From assembly GCA_013359255.1 (NCBI GenBank), contig JABWCF010000002.1, forward strand, positions 62,001 to 126,000: 64,000 nt of DNA, given 5' to 3'. This DNA comes from Flavobacteriales bacterium. GTDB taxonomy: Bacteria; Bacteroidota; Bacteroidia; Flavobacteriales_E; Vicingaceae. Under the pieces are notes generated by a model. That model ran no database searches. It was not told the origin of the DNA and saw only the letters and a list, made by a program, of their open reading frames with translations. Each line of letters starts with the position of its first letter. Within the stretch, counting starts at the first letter, position 1. Positions 51,828 to 61,803 of the stretch are shown piece after piece. The position numbers and the translations under genes are program-made.

Positions 51828-54101
51828 TTAGGGTAATCGGGTTTGGGCATCGGCAGCGGCTAGTGCTGCCATATTTACAATTTCTCTTACAGAACTTCCT
51901 AATTGCAGTATGTGTACAGGTTTTTTCATTCCCAGTAAAATAGGGCCTATAGATTCGGCTCTTCCTATTTCTTGCATTAATTTATAGGCAATGTTTCCGG
52001 AAGCTAAATTTGGAAAAATCAGGGTATTTACTCTTTTATTGGTAAGAGATGAAAAAGGAAAAATTTCGTTTAATAAATCGGAATTAAGTGCAAAGTTTGC
52101 CTGAATTTCTCCATCTACTTCAATTTCGGGATATTCTGTGTGTAATATTTCAACTGCTTCTCGCATTTTAACGGCATCGGGGCCTTCGGCCGAACCAAAA
52201 TTGGAATAAGATAAAAGAGCAATGTTTGGTTTAGTGCCGAATCGGTTTACTATTTTATTTACGAGTACAACTAAATCAACAATTTCGCGGCAGGAGGGAT
52301 TTAAATTAACAGTGGTGTCGGCTAAAAAATAGGGGCCATTTTTCGTATTAATTATGTGCATTCCGGCAATGCGGTTAATGCCATCGTCTTTTCCTATAAC
52401 CTGCAATGCGGGTTTAATAGTGGAGGGGTAGTTTCGGGTAAGACCCGAAATCATAGCATCGGCATCACCTGCCTCGAGCATGGCCGATCCATAATAATTT
52501 CGCTCTCGCATAATGTGTTGGGCCTCGTGTAAGTTTACTCCTCGTCTTTTTCGTTTTTCAAAGAGGTATTTCGCATACTTTAGCCTATTATTGGCTTCTT
52601 CTTCGCAACGAGGGTCTATTATTTTTACAGTATCTAGTTCGAGGTTATACTCTTGAATAAGCTTTAATATCTTTTCTTTTTTACCCAGTAAAATTGGAAT
52701 AGCTATTTCCTCGTCTTTAATAATTTGTGCGGCCTTTAGAATTTTGGGATGATCGGCTTCAGCAAAAATTACTTTTTTAAGTTCTTTTTTAGCTCGCTCT
52801 GTTATACTTCGCATTAGTTTATTGTCCTGCCCGAGTCGGTTAGAAAGAGCCTCTGTGTATTCTTTCCAATTTTTAATAGGAGCTTGAGCTACTCCTGATT
52901 TGATTGCCGCTTGAGCTACAGCCGGAGCTACTGTTGATAACAGTCTTGGGTCTAAGGGTTTTGGAATAAAATAATCTTTTCCGAAGACTAAATTTTTTTC
53001 ACCATAAGCACGATTTACGATATCGGGGACGGGTTGTTTGGCTAACTCAGAAATTGCATAAACGGCAGCTAGTTTCATTTCTTCATTTATGGCAGTGGCT
53101 CTCACATCAAGTGCTCCTCTGAATATAAACGGAAACCCCAATACGTTGTTTACTTGATTTGGATGGTCGGAACGCCCGGTAGCCATAATAATATCGGGTC
53201 GGGCTGCAATAGCTTCTTTGTAGCTAATTTCGGGGTCGGGATTGGCTAAGGCAAATACAATGGGATTTTTTGCCATGGAACGAACCATTTCTTTAGTTAA
53301 AATATTTCCTTTTGAAAGACCCAGAAATACATCAGCTCCTTTGATGGCATCTTTAAGAGTACTTACCGATTTGTTAGTAGAGTAAACTTTTTTATATTTA
53401 TCCAAATCGGTTCTTTTGTTGTTTATTACCCCTTTACTATCGCAGATAATTACATTTTCTTTTTTTACTCCTAGAGCAATATAGAGTTTTATGCAAGAGA
53501 GGGCAGATGCTCCTGCTCCGTTTACCACCACTTTTATTTTTGCTATTTTTTTATTCGCAACATCTAGAGCATTTAGTAAAGCGGCACTTGTAATAATAGC
53601 GGTTCCATGTTGGTCATCGTGCATTACCGGAATGTTCAACTCTTCTTTTAAGCGTTTTTCAATTTCAAAACATTCGGGGGCTTTTATATCCTCAAGGTTT
53701 ATTCCGCCAAACGTAGGAGATATTGCTTTCACGGTGTTTACAAAATAATCAACATCTTTAGCATCTACCTCAATATCGAATACGTCAATATCGGCAAATA
53801 TTTTAAAGAGCAACCCTTTTCCTTCCATCACAGGTTTCGATGCGTCCGGACCAATATCTCCTAAGCCCAACACGGCTGTTCCGTTTGAAATTACTGCTAC
53901 TAAGTTTCCTTTAGCGGTATACTTATAAACATTTTCTGTTTTTTTAGCTATTTCTAAGCAGGGAACTGCTACACCGGGCGAGTAGGCTAAGGATAAATCT
54001 CTTTGTGAACTGTATGGTTTGGTAGGAACTACCTCAATTTTTCCGGGTTTGCCTGATGAATGATAATCTAACGCTTCTTGCTCTTTTCTTGTCTTAGACA
54101 T
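51828..54101 (-). CDS. maeB: NADP-type malic enzyme with phosphotransacetylase-like domain
   Basis: 757-residue MaeB-type malic enzyme: oxidative decarboxylation of malate to pyruvate with NADP. Malic N-domain ~15-155 ([36 protein letters not shown]), NAD-binding domain ~160-400 ([16 protein letters not shown]), and a C-terminal phosphate acetyl/butyryltransferase-like domain ~425-750 that acts as a regulatory module in E. coli MaeB (acetyl-CoA sensing). The catalytic Tyr/Lys region (DDQHGTAI) is intact. First gene of the maeB-ruvA-sprA group. Confidence 0.95.
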   Translation of the reverse strand: MSKTRKEQEALDYHSSGKPGKIEVVPTKPYSSQRDLSLAYSPGVAVPCLEIAKKTENVYKYTAKGNLVAVISNGTAVLGLGDIGPDASKPVMEGKGLLFKIFADIDVFDIEVDAKDVDYFVNTVKAISPTFGGINLEDIKAPECFEIEKRLKEELNIPVMHDDQHGTAIITSAALLNALDVANKKIAKIKVVVNGAGASALSCIKLYIALGVKKENVIICDSKGVINNKRTDLDKYKKVYSTNKSVSTLKDAIKGADVFLGLSKGNILTKEMVRSMAKNPIVFALANPDPEISYKEAIAARPDIIMATGRSDHPNQVNNVLGFPFIFRGALDVRATAINEEMKLAAVYAISELAKQPVPDIVNRAYGEKNLVFGKDYFIPKPLDPRLLSTVAPAVAQAAIKSGVAQAPIKNWKEYTEALSNRLGQDNKLMRSITERAKKELKKVIFAEADHPKILKAAQIIKDEEIAIPILLGKKEKILKLIQEYNLELDTVKIIDPRCEEEANNRLKYAKYLFEKRKRRGVNLHEAQHIMRERNYYGSAMLEAGDADAMISGLTRNYPSTIKPALQVIGKDDGINRIAGMHIINTKNGPYFLADTTVNLNPSCREIVDLVVLVNKIVNRFGTKPNIALLSYSNFGSAEGPDAVKMREAVEILHTEYPEIEVDGEIQANFALNSDLLNEIFPFSSLTNKRVNTLIFPNLASGNIAYKLMQEIGRAESIGPILLGMKKPVHILQLGSSVREIVNMAALAAADAQTRLP

Positions 54102-54223
54102 ATTAACTTTTTATATTAAGTTGGAACTTGTAAAAGTATTAAAAAGTATTAAAATGCTATATCGTATCAAAAAAGGTTGGTTTTCTAATTTTTATTTAGA
54201 AAATTTAGCCATTCAAGTTTTAT

Positions 54224-54922
54224 ATGAAAAAGAAAAAAGTAGTGGTATTTACAGGAGCAGGAATTAGTGCCGAAAGCGGACTAAAAACATTTAGAGATAC
54301 CGGAGGCTTGTGGGAAAATTATAATATCTCAGAAGTTGCCTCTCCGGAAGCGTGGAAAAAAGACCCCGAAAAAGTATTGAGTTTTTACAATATCAGGAGA
54401 AAACAAACCATAGAGGCGAAACCGAATAAAGCTCATTATGTAATAGCCCAATTAGAAGAAAAATTTGATGTTTTTGTTATCACTCAAAACATTGATGATT
54501 TGCATGAAAGAGGAGGTTCAACAAAGGTATTGCATTTGCACGGAGAGATACGAAAATCGCAAAGCAGCAAAAACCCAGATTTAGTATATAATATCAAAGG
54601 TTGGAAGCTAGAAATAGGTGAAAAATGCGAACTAGGGTCGCAGCTTCGCCCGAATGTAGTTTGGTTTGGCGAACCAGTGTTAAAAATGGGCGAAGCCTAC
54701 GAAATCACTTCCAATGCAGATATTTTTATTGTAATAGGAACTTCGCTTTCCGTATATCCTGCAGCCGGTTTATTAGAAATGGCTCCGGTAAATGCCGAAA
54801 AATACTTAATCGATCCGGCTCCAATCAATTTGTATTCGCAAAAGGAATTTATTACGCACATAAAAGAAAAAGCCAGTACCGGAGTTTCGGCACTGGCTCT
54901 TAAACTGCTAAAAGAGGATTAA
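54224..54922 (+). CDS. Sir2-family NAD-dependent deacylase lacking the zinc cysteines
   Basis: 232-residue sirtuin. Catalytic core motifs present: GAGISAESGLKTFRD, TQNIDDLHERGG and LHLHGE with the catalytic His, then NVVWFGE and GTSLSVYPAAG. The usual four-Cys zinc ribbon between HGE and the VVWFGE motif is missing: that stretch holds a single Cys (GEKCELGS). Deacylase or ADP-ribosyl activity is still plausible because the catalytic residues remain. The frame ends 1 nt from the convergent T9SS protein gene. Divergent from maeB across 122 nt with no clear promoter boxes. Confidence 0.9.
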   Translation: MKKKKVVVFTGAGISAESGLKTFRDTGGLWENYNISEVASPEAWKKDPEKVLSFYNIRRKQTIEAKPNKAHYVIAQLEEKFDVFVITQNIDDLHERGGSTKVLHLHGEIRKSQSSKNPDLVYNIKGWKLEIGEKCELGSQLRPNVVWFGEPVLKMGEAYEITSNADIFIVIGTSLSVYPAAGLLEMAPVNAEKYLIDPAPINLYSQKEFITHIKEKASTGVSALALKLLKED

Positions 54923-54923
54923 T

Positions 54924-55673
54924 TTATTTACTAATAACTAATTTTTTGGAGCTTAACAATTTTCCATCGGCTTTAAAACCATAAAAGTAAATTCCTGAAG
55001 AAAGCGAACTGACATCTAATTTAATCTCTCCATTTTTTCCGGTTGTTGGTACTTGTAGTATTTCGTTTCCTATAATATCAATTACTACTAAATGGGCAGA
55101 AGCTATATTTTCAGCAATGGTATAAGATATGGAAACAAATTTTTCAGCCGGATTTGGAAAAGCATTGTAAGAAGTTTTTGTTGCGTTGATGGTTTGGATA
55201 CCGGTAGCCCAAGTCGTCCAAGTAATAATGGTTGAAACCGAATCGTTCGGATTATTCATATCATACGCAGTAATTCCCCATGTGGCAGAGGTATTGCCTC
55301 CCCAAGCAAAAGCAAAAGGAGCTATTTTTAGTGTTAGGTCCTTATTGTTTCCTGCAACTGTTCCATTTCCGGAAATAGTTTGTGCTCCAGTAATCCCTGC
55401 GGTTGCAGTATAACATGCCTGTCCAAAACACACCTGCAAATCGGAATTAGGGAAATTTAATATTTGATATGCTTTGATTTTATAGTCAATAGAGTTAGAA
55501 GAAATATTTTCAACATGAAATTTTGTTTCCGACATCATAGTAGGGGTTCCACTTTCCATATGGGTTAAACCACCTATATTGTTATCTAAATGATCTAGTA
55601 TTTTTAAGGATTGGGCTCTTAATGTAAAAAGAAAAGAGAAGGCCAACGAGCAAAGAAATAAATGTTTTTTCAT
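54924..55673 (-). CDS. Small T9SS type A sorting domain protein
   Basis: 249-residue secreted protein. Signal ~1-20 (ends TLRAQ). The middle ~21-170 is beta-rich with no known domain (FHVENISSNSIDYKIKAYQ, a conserved-looking pair CFGQAC). Type A sorting domain in the last ~75 residues (YNAFPNPAEKFVSISY, SSLSSGIYFYGFKADG). Expected to be exported by T9SS. Its promoter region is shared with the divergent Omp28-like cargo gene. Confidence 0.85.
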   Translation of the reverse strand: MKKHLFLCSLAFSFLFTLRAQSLKILDHLDNNIGGLTHMESGTPTMMSETKFHVENISSNSIDYKIKAYQILNFPNSDLQVCFGQACYTATAGITGAQTISGNGTVAGNNKDLTLKIAPFAFAWGGNTSATWGITAYDMNNPNDSVSTIITWTTWATGIQTINATKTSYNAFPNPAEKFVSISYTIAENIASAHLVVIDIIGNEILQVPTTGKNGEIKLDVSSLSSGIYFYGFKADGKLLSSKKLVISK

Positions 55674-55697
55674 AGGTTATCAGTTATTTAGTTTTAC

Positions 55698-55729
55698 CAA
55701 ATATACAAAATTTCACTGAATTTGTTCAA
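55698..55729 (-). promoter_or_regulatory. Promoter of the small T9SS cargo gene
   Basis: On the minus strand TTG (55729-55727), 21-nt spacer, TATATTTG (55705-55698), ending 24 nt before the ATG. Both elements of the Bacteroidota consensus are present. Confidence 0.55.
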
Positions 55730-55813
55730 GAAAGTGGTCTTTGCTTGTTTTTATATTTTAATAGGTTTCCAAGAATTAATTTAAAACTAGTTTTATTAGC
55801 ATCTGTAAAAGAG

Positions 55814-55821
55814 TACATTTG
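55814..55821 (+). promoter_or_regulatory. Candidate -7 box of the Omp28-like cargo gene
   Basis: TACATTTG, 30 nt before the ATG at 55852. No -33 TTG at suitable distance. Confidence 0.4.
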
Positions 55822-55851
55822 TTATCAACTTTAAAACAAAAATATTAATTT

Positions 55852-58005
55852 ATGAAAAAAATTACAACCTTAGTATCGGTTGCTTTAATAGCCTCGGGTT
55901 CTTACGCTCAAAAAGGCTTTAATTGCAACAACTGCGAAGTGGCTCCCTTGGCAGGGAAAGGCAATTCGCCCAGTGAAAAAGCCCTTTGGGATATTCAATT
56001 TGACCATGCTGCCGGAGCATTGCCCGGGAGAGCGGGAGCCTATTGGACAGGCACAGAATTTTGGATATCGCGTTGGAGTAATGATTCCCTTTTTACGGTA
56101 AATAACAGCGGCACAGTTACAGCATCTTTTAAGATAGGTGGAATTACCGGAGTTCGCGGTATTACCGGAGATGGCACATCTCTTTATCTTGCAACAAATT
56201 CAACAACAGTTTATAAAGTGAACCCCGCCACAAAAACACTAATAAGTACTATTACTGTTCCGGCTGCTGCTCGTTATATAACCTATGATGCTAGTTTAAA
56301 TAGTGGTGCGGGAGGATTTTACATTGGAAGCTTTAATTCGGCAATTACAAAATGTAGTATGACTGGTGCAAATTTAGGGTCTATCGCTCCGGGAACACAC
56401 GGCTTAACCGGAATTTATGGTTTGGCTTATGATAATATTTCTACCGGTGGCCCTTACTTATGGGCTTATGACCAAGGAGGAAACGGTGGTCAAATTGTAC
56501 AACTAAAACTACCTGCCGGCACACAAACCGGTTTAATACACGATGCTACGGTTGATTTTCCGGGTATTGCCGGAGGTTTATTTATTGCTCAGAATATTGT
56601 TCCGGGTAAAAACACCATTGGAGGAATTGCTCAAGGAGTTTCTTTGTTTGGTTATGAATTAGCTAATCCAAATGCAAATGATGCAAAAATGGTTAACCTA
56701 GATATTCCAAAATATGCAGTTAATCCATCTTCAGTGCAAATTAAAGGAACCATTAAAAACAATGGTTCTAACACCATTACTGCAATGACTATTAAATGGA
56801 ACGATGGAACAAACACATTCGCACAAAATCTTACTAGCCTAAATGTTCAGGCTTGGCAGAATTATAATTTTACTCATAATGTATCACTTAATATAACTAA
56901 CACAAATACTATTAATGTAAAAGTATGGGTAGAATTGGCGGGTGATCAAGATGTGACAAATGATACCATGAAAACCACAGTTACAGGAGTAGCCTATGTT
57001 CCACAAAAAAGAGTGTTTGGCGAAGAAGCTACAGGAACTTGGTGCCAATGGTGTCCTCGCGGAGCCTGCTTTATGGATCAAATGGCAACAGATTATCCAA
57101 GTACATGGGTAGGTGCAGCGGTACATAATAACGATCCAATGGTAGTAACCGCTTGGGACCAAGGCTTAGGAGCGTTTATTAGCGGATACCCCAGTGGAAC
57201 GGTAGATAGAGTAAATTCCGATGTCGATCCTTCTCAGTTTCCTGCAGAGTACAATGTATTAATAAACAAAGTAGTTCCTGTTGCGGTAGATATAAAAAAC
57301 ATATCGTACAATTCCGTTACTAAAGTGGTAACATTTACAGTAGAAGGCGATTTTGTGGCTGCTTTAACCGGTAACTATAAAATTAATGCGGTAATTACCG
57401 AAGATGGAGTAACAGGTACCACCTCTGCATATAACCAAGCTAATGCTTACGCAGGTGGTGGAAATGGGGTAATGTGCGGATACGAAAGCAAACCAAACCC
57501 AGTTCCGGCTGCTCAAATGGTTTACGACCACGTAGGAAGAGCTTTGCTTGACGGATTTGGCGGAAGTTCATTGCCAGGCTCGATTCCAATTGGAATCCAA
57601 AGCAAAACATATAATTATACCGTGCCAAGTGGTGTAAACGTAAATAAAATTCATTTGGTAGGTATGATTTTAGATGGTTCTGATGGTTCTATATTGAATT
57701 GCAAAGCTAGTAGTGTACCTACCGGAGTTAAGGAAGATATCAATGCTCAATTCGATTTGAATATTTATCCTAACCCCTCTGAAAATAACACTGCTGTTAC
57801 ATTCTTTTTACCAAACAATAACAATGTAAAAGTAGAAATTTACAATGTTATGGGAGCGGTTGTAAAATCTCAAAATTTAGGAAGCTTAAATCATGGTAAT
57901 CATAGAGTAGAGTTTAACGTAAACGATTTAGATAATGGTTTATATTTTGTTAATCTTACTGCCGGAGCTAGAGTAATTTCTAAAAAATTAACCATCTTAA
58001 AATAA
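55852..58005 (+). CDS. T9SS-secreted protein with beta-propeller-like and Omp28/thioredoxin-like domains
   Basis: 717-residue secreted protein. Signal ~1-19 (ends GSYAQ). Residues ~40-290 have repeated blades (LWDIQFDHAAGALPG, GITGDGTSLYLATNSTTVYK) suggesting a beta-propeller. Residues ~290-385 look like an Ig-like CARDB domain. Residues ~388-600 are an Omp28-related thioredoxin-like domain with the motif TWCQWCPRG (Cys398, Cys401). Residues ~640-717 are a type A sorting domain (NIYPNPSENN, NDLDNGLYFVNLTAG). Likely a surface thiol-redox or adhesion protein. It is followed by a hairpin terminator and a group of redox genes. Confidence 0.85.
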   Translation: MKKITTLVSVALIASGSYAQKGFNCNNCEVAPLAGKGNSPSEKALWDIQFDHAAGALPGRAGAYWTGTEFWISRWSNDSLFTVNNSGTVTASFKIGGITGVRGITGDGTSLYLATNSTTVYKVNPATKTLISTITVPAAARYITYDASLNSGAGGFYIGSFNSAITKCSMTGANLGSIAPGTHGLTGIYGLAYDNISTGGPYLWAYDQGGNGGQIVQLKLPAGTQTGLIHDATVDFPGIAGGLFIAQNIVPGKNTIGGIAQGVSLFGYELANPNANDAKMVNLDIPKYAVNPSSVQIKGTIKNNGSNTITAMTIKWNDGTNTFAQNLTSLNVQAWQNYNFTHNVSLNITNTNTINVKVWVELAGDQDVTNDTMKTTVTGVAYVPQKRVFGEEATGTWCQWCPRGACFMDQMATDYPSTWVGAAVHNNDPMVVTAWDQGLGAFISGYPSGTVDRVNSDVDPSQFPAEYNVLINKVVPVAVDIKNISYNSVTKVVTFTVEGDFVAALTGNYKINAVITEDGVTGTTSAYNQANAYAGGGNGVMCGYESKPNPVPAAQMVYDHVGRALLDGFGGSSLPGSIPIGIQSKTYNYTVPSGVNVNKIHLVGMILDGSDGSILNCKASSVPTGVKEDINAQFDLNIYPNPSENNTAVTFFLPNNNNVKVEIYNVMGAVVKSQNLGSLNHGNHRVEFNVNDLDNGLYFVNLTAGARVISKKLTILK

Positions 58006-58023
58006 TACATTTTTTAAATAAGC

Positions 58024-58054
58024 AGAGGGGGTATTCGTGCCCCCTCTCTTATTT
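58024..58054 (+). terminator. Hairpin terminator of the 717-aa cargo gene
   Basis: Stem AGAGGGGG/CCCCCTCT (58024-58031 with 58040-58047), 8-nt loop, then CTCTTATTTT; strong stem, short T-rich tail. Confidence 0.7.
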
Positions 58055-58186
58055 TATAGGGTTTCAATTTTCATAAATCAATTTAAAAATTTAAAAATCT
58101 CTTATTGTGTATTTTTACAGTTCAAAAAGAAAATGTTTGGTTACTTTGGCAGAGTAATTGTTTTATAAAGCGGAAAAAGAAAAAAT

Positions 58187-58696
58187 ATGAAAAAAATTGT
58201 TTGTACATTCTGCGTTGTTATTTCATCAGTCGGTCTCTTTGCCCAAAATGGCAGAGGAATACCAGAGGCTGAGGTAAAAGACTTAAAGGGAAGTTCGTTT
58301 AATACAAAAAACCTTTCGAACGAAGGAAAACCCATGGTAATTAATTTTTGGGCCACTTGGTGTACTCCGTGTAAAAAAGAGCTAAACAATATAGCCGAAG
58401 TTTACGATGAGTGGCAAGAGGAAACTGGAGTTAAAATTGTGGCTGTTTCTATTGATGACACCCGCAATATGAGTAAAGTGGCTCCCTATGTTAACAGCAA
58501 ATCGTGGGAGTATGAAGTTTACTTAGATCCTAATGGCGATTTTAAAAGAGCCTTAAATGTGAACAATGTTCCTCATACTTTTTTAATAAACGGCAAAGGA
58601 GAAATTGTTTGGCAACACAACTCTTATTCTGAAGGAGATGAGCACGAACTCTACGAATTAATCAAAAAACTATCTAAAGGCGAAACCATTGAATAG
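58187..58696 (+). CDS. TlpA-like periplasmic thioredoxin
   Basis: 169-residue TlpA/ResA-type thioredoxin-fold protein. Signal 1-~20 (ends GLFAQ). Active site FWATWCTPC (Cys59, Cys62), then cis-Pro region NNVPHTFLI. It would reduce or shuffle disulfides outside the cytoplasm. Its last 8 nt overlap the DUF6029 gene, and the Omp28 lipoprotein gene follows 10 nt after that, giving a three-gene operon of envelope proteins. A TTACTTTG close to the -7 consensus is upstream. Confidence 0.88.
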   Translation: MKKIVCTFCVVISSVGLFAQNGRGIPEAEVKDLKGSSFNTKNLSNEGKPMVINFWATWCTPCKKELNNIAEVYDEWQEETGVKIVAVSIDDTRNMSKVAPYVNSKSWEYEVYLDPNGDFKRALNVNNVPHTFLINGKGEIVWQHNSYSEGDEHELYELIKKLSKGETIE

Positions 58697-60362
58697 ATTT
58701 TATTCTAATCTTTTTTTATTTTCCAAAGTAGTTATTTCTCTGTGCTTTTTCTGTTGGACTAACACTTCTTTATCGCAGGAAAAGGAAAAGCCAAACTACG
58801 GTCAGGTACACGGGAATTTCGAAATGAACATACAATATTATAACGAAGACTCCCTCATTGGAGCGAAACAACCTCCCGAAAAAATGCTGATGAGTGGTTT
58901 TGCAAATGTTATTTATACTAACGGAAATTTCGAAGCAGGCATACGGTACGAAAGCTATTTAAATGCACTACAGGGTTTCCCCACGGCTTATAAAGGAAAT
59001 GGAATTCCTTTTAAATATGTATCTTTTCATAAAGATAATTTAAGCATGACGGCCGGTAATTTTTACGAACAGTTTGGCAGCGGTATGATTCTCAGAGCCT
59101 ACGAAAGCAGAGGCTTAGGTTACGATAACGCTTTTGAAGGATTTAGAGCCTCGTATAAACCCATAAATGGAGTAGTGTTGAAAGGTCTCATCGGGAAACA
59201 ACGAAAATATTTTACAACCAGCGAGGGGATTGTTAGAGGTGTAGATGGAGAAATAAATATTAGCGAACTTTCTGATTCACTTGCAGATATGAAAACAAAA
59301 ATAATACTTGGAGGTAGCTTTGTCAGTAAATTTCAGGCCGACCAAAATTCGCAATTTGTGCTACCCGAAAACGTTGGGTCTTGGGCAGGAAGAATGAATA
59401 TAATAAATGGGGGAATAAATTTTTATACGGAATACGTTTACAAAATTAACGACCCCAGTGCCGATAACGGGTTTATTTATAAGCCGGGCGATGCTCTTTT
59501 AACTCAAATCAGCTATTCTACAAAAGGCTTTGGAATCTCGCTAAGCGGAAAAAGAAATGACAATATGAGTTTCCGATCGGAAAGAGATGCCGCACTTACC
59601 GATGTGTTGATTAATTATATTCCTACCCTAACAAAACAACACACTTACAATCTTTTGGCTACTTTATACCCTTATGCTACGCAGCCTAACGGAGAAGTAG
59701 GTTATCAGGCCGAAGCAAATTACCAGTTTAAAAAAGAAAGCTTTTTAGGAGGTAAATATGGCACCTCATTATTAGTAAACTACTCCGAAGTGCGAAACTT
59801 AGATACCATTCGCTTAAACGATGAAACAACCAACCGAATAGGATATACCTCTGATTATTTTGGATTTAATGGTCAAGTTTACTTCAAGGAACTTTATGCC
59901 GAGATAACCAAAAAGTTTTCTAAAAAAGTAAAAGGAACATTTGCCTACGCAAATCAAATTTTTAATATCGAAGTAATACAGGGAAAACCCGGAAAACCAA
60001 CCATATATTCAAATACAGCAATTATTGACATTACCTATAAAATAAATCTTAAACACGCTATTAGAACCGAGCTGCAAGCATTGTTAACCAAACAAGATAA
60101 ACAAGATTGGGCAACCGCTTTAATAGAGTACACATTTTCTCCGCATTGGTTTGTTGCCGTAATGGATCAGTACAATTATGGCAATAAAAAAACACAAGAA
60201 AGAGTTCATTACTACAATGGCTCGGTAGGTTATGTAAACAAAGGAAACAGATTTATGGTTACTTATGGAAGACAAAGAGCCGGTATTTTTTGCGTTGGGG
60301 GCGTATGCAGAAATGTGCCCGCTGCAAATGGCTTAATATTTACGGTTACCAGCAGTTTTTAA
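58689..60362 (+). CDS. DUF6029-like outer-membrane beta-barrel protein
   Basis: 557-residue protein with a signal (~1-30, ends TSLSQ) and a full-length barrel pattern ending in Phe (FTVTSSF), as outer-membrane proteins do. The sequence GQVHGNFEMNIQYYNEDS and AGNFYEQFGSGMILRAYESRGLGYDN are characteristic of the DUF6029 family of Bacteroidota. It overlaps the TlpA stop by 8 nt. Function unknown; the context points to transport or assembly related to the neighbouring redox proteins. Confidence 0.85.
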   Translation: MNRFYSNLFLFSKVVISLCFFCWTNTSLSQEKEKPNYGQVHGNFEMNIQYYNEDSLIGAKQPPEKMLMSGFANVIYTNGNFEAGIRYESYLNALQGFPTAYKGNGIPFKYVSFHKDNLSMTAGNFYEQFGSGMILRAYESRGLGYDNAFEGFRASYKPINGVVLKGLIGKQRKYFTTSEGIVRGVDGEINISELSDSLADMKTKIILGGSFVSKFQADQNSQFVLPENVGSWAGRMNIINGGINFYTEYVYKINDPSADNGFIYKPGDALLTQISYSTKGFGISLSGKRNDNMSFRSERDAALTDVLINYIPTLTKQHTYNLLATLYPYATQPNGEVGYQAEANYQFKKESFLGGKYGTSLLVNYSEVRNLDTIRLNDETTNRIGYTSDYFGFNGQVYFKELYAEITKKFSKKVKGTFAYANQIFNIEVIQGKPGKPTIYSNTAIIDITYKINLKHAIRTELQALLTKQDKQDWATALIEYTFSPHWFVAVMDQYNYGNKKTQERVHYYNGSVGYVNKGNRFMVTYGRQRAGIFCVGGVCRNVPAANGLIFTVTSSF

Positions 60363-60372
60363 AAATACATTT

Positions 60373-61191
60373 ATGAAAAATTTATCAATTATATTTTTAG
60401 TGCTCCTCTTTACACTAAATTCTTGCGATAAAGTAAAAACCCCCATACAATCTACAGGTAATAATCCGGCCGATACAATACAAGTGATTAAACGCAGAAT
60501 TTTGATAGAAGAATTTACCGGACAACTTTGTACTTTTTGTCCCGATGGAGCTAGAGAAATAGAAAGATTAGTGGAAGTGTATGGTTCACAAATTATACCT
60601 GTATCAATACATGCCGGTAGTTTTGCCGAGCCGGGAAATGGAGCATGGAACGATTTTACCACCACTGCCGGAGATGTTTATTTAGCCACCTTTGGTGTTT
60701 CAAGCTATCCGGCAGCCGCAGTTTCCAGAATCAACACAGCCGAAATAACAGGGAAGAATCAATGGGAGTCTAAAATTCTTAGTATCAAAGACGATGAACC
60801 CTATGCCGAGATAAAAATTACAAATACATACAATAACACTACTAAAAAAGTAGATATAAATGCAGAATTAGAATGGCTTAAAGATGCCGAAGGTGGTGTA
60901 AACTATAAGTTACAAGTGTATATTATAGAAAATCACATTACCGCTAAACAAATTGATAATGGAGTTACTATAAACGATTACGATCATAAACACATGTTCC
61001 GAGCCGATGTAAATACTCCATGGGGAGATATTATCAGCACTTCACAAAAAGGTCAAAAAGAAAATTTTTCATACACCTATACTCTTGATCCTACATGGAA
61101 AGAAAACGATTGTGAAACGATTGTTTTTATTTACAAAGAAGGCCCCGATTATGAGGTAATGCAAGCGGCTGTTAAACATGTGGTAGAGTAA
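60373..61191 (+). CDS. Omp28-related lipoprotein with CxxC motif
   Basis: 272-residue lipoprotein (LTLNSC, Cys18). Residues ~42-190 are an Omp28-like thioredoxin fold beginning ILIEEFTGQLCTFCPDGA, with CTFC (Cys53-Cys56) in the thioredoxin active-site position, and the cis-Pro-like SSYPAAAVSR. The rest resembles an Ig-like domain. Porphyromonas Omp28 is a surface adhesin; a redox role is inferred from the CxxC. Third gene of the TlpA-DUF6029-Omp28 operon. Confidence 0.85.
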   Translation: MKNLSIIFLVLLFTLNSCDKVKTPIQSTGNNPADTIQVIKRRILIEEFTGQLCTFCPDGAREIERLVEVYGSQIIPVSIHAGSFAEPGNGAWNDFTTTAGDVYLATFGVSSYPAAAVSRINTAEITGKNQWESKILSIKDDEPYAEIKITNTYNNTTKKVDINAELEWLKDAEGGVNYKLQVYIIENHITAKQIDNGVTINDYDHKHMFRADVNTPWGDIISTSQKGQKENFSYTYTLDPTWKENDCETIVFIYKEGPDYEVMQAAVKHVVE

Positions 61192-61239
61192 ACATTCTGA
61201 TTCTTACATTGTTTTTCTCGTAAACACATTAATATATTC

Positions 61240-61743
61240 ATGAGCGAAATAGTAAACAGAGTAGCACAAAGTAATATTATTACCCTTCATTTAGAAGATT
61301 TTTACCCCAAAGAGGAACGTGTTATTATTGATATCAAAGACCACCTCTGGCAAGGTCTTGCACTAAAAGAAAAAAACTTCAGAGAATTTATTAATACTCA
61401 TCACTGGCCGCAATATCAAAATAAACTGGTTGCAGTACATTGCTCGGCTGATGCCGTTGTTCCAACATGGGCCTACATGTTAGTAGCAGCTGCATTACAA
61501 CCATTTGCCAAAGAAATTTTTTTCGGAAATGCGGAAATGCTCGAAATATTTTTATTTAACAAAGCACTTCAAAAGTTAAATGTAGAAGAATTTAAAGATG
61601 CAAAAGTAGTTGTAAAAGGTTGTGGAAATAAACCAATACCCGCCTCTGCCTATCTGCAAATAACAGCCCTATTAAGACCCCTTGTAAAAAGCATAATGTT
61701 TGGTGAAGCCTGCTCTACTGTGCCAGTTTACAAAAGAAAATAA
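61240..61743 (+). CDS. DUF2480 family protein
   Basis: 167-residue cytoplasmic protein of the DUF2480 family, restricted to Bacteroidota as far as I recall (SEIVNRVAQSNIITLHLEDFYP, KDHLWQGLALKEKNFREFI, CSADAVVPTWAYMLVA). Small alpha/beta protein of unknown function. It lies 48 nt after the Omp28 gene. No signal peptide. Confidence 0.85.
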   Translation: MSEIVNRVAQSNIITLHLEDFYPKEERVIIDIKDHLWQGLALKEKNFREFINTHHWPQYQNKLVAVHCSADAVVPTWAYMLVAAALQPFAKEIFFGNAEMLEIFLFNKALQKLNVEEFKDAKVVVKGCGNKPIPASAYLQITALLRPLVKSIMFGEACSTVPVYKRK

Positions 61744-61778
61744 ATGTATTTTAATTCAATGAGTTGATGCTTAAAAAG

Positions 61779-61786
61779 TATATTTG
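61779..61786 (+). promoter_or_regulatory. Candidate -7 box of the M1 aminopeptidase gene
   Basis: TATATTTG, ending 17 nt before the ATG at 61804. A TTG at 61764-61766 is closer than usual (12 nt). Confidence 0.45.
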
Positions 61787-61803
61787 TAAAACAAACATAC
61801 TTT

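Noticed and set aside
54120-54165. Tandem AAAAGTATT repeats upstream of maeB
   Set aside because: Two short copies in very AT-rich DNA; easily explained by chance and without a matching factor.
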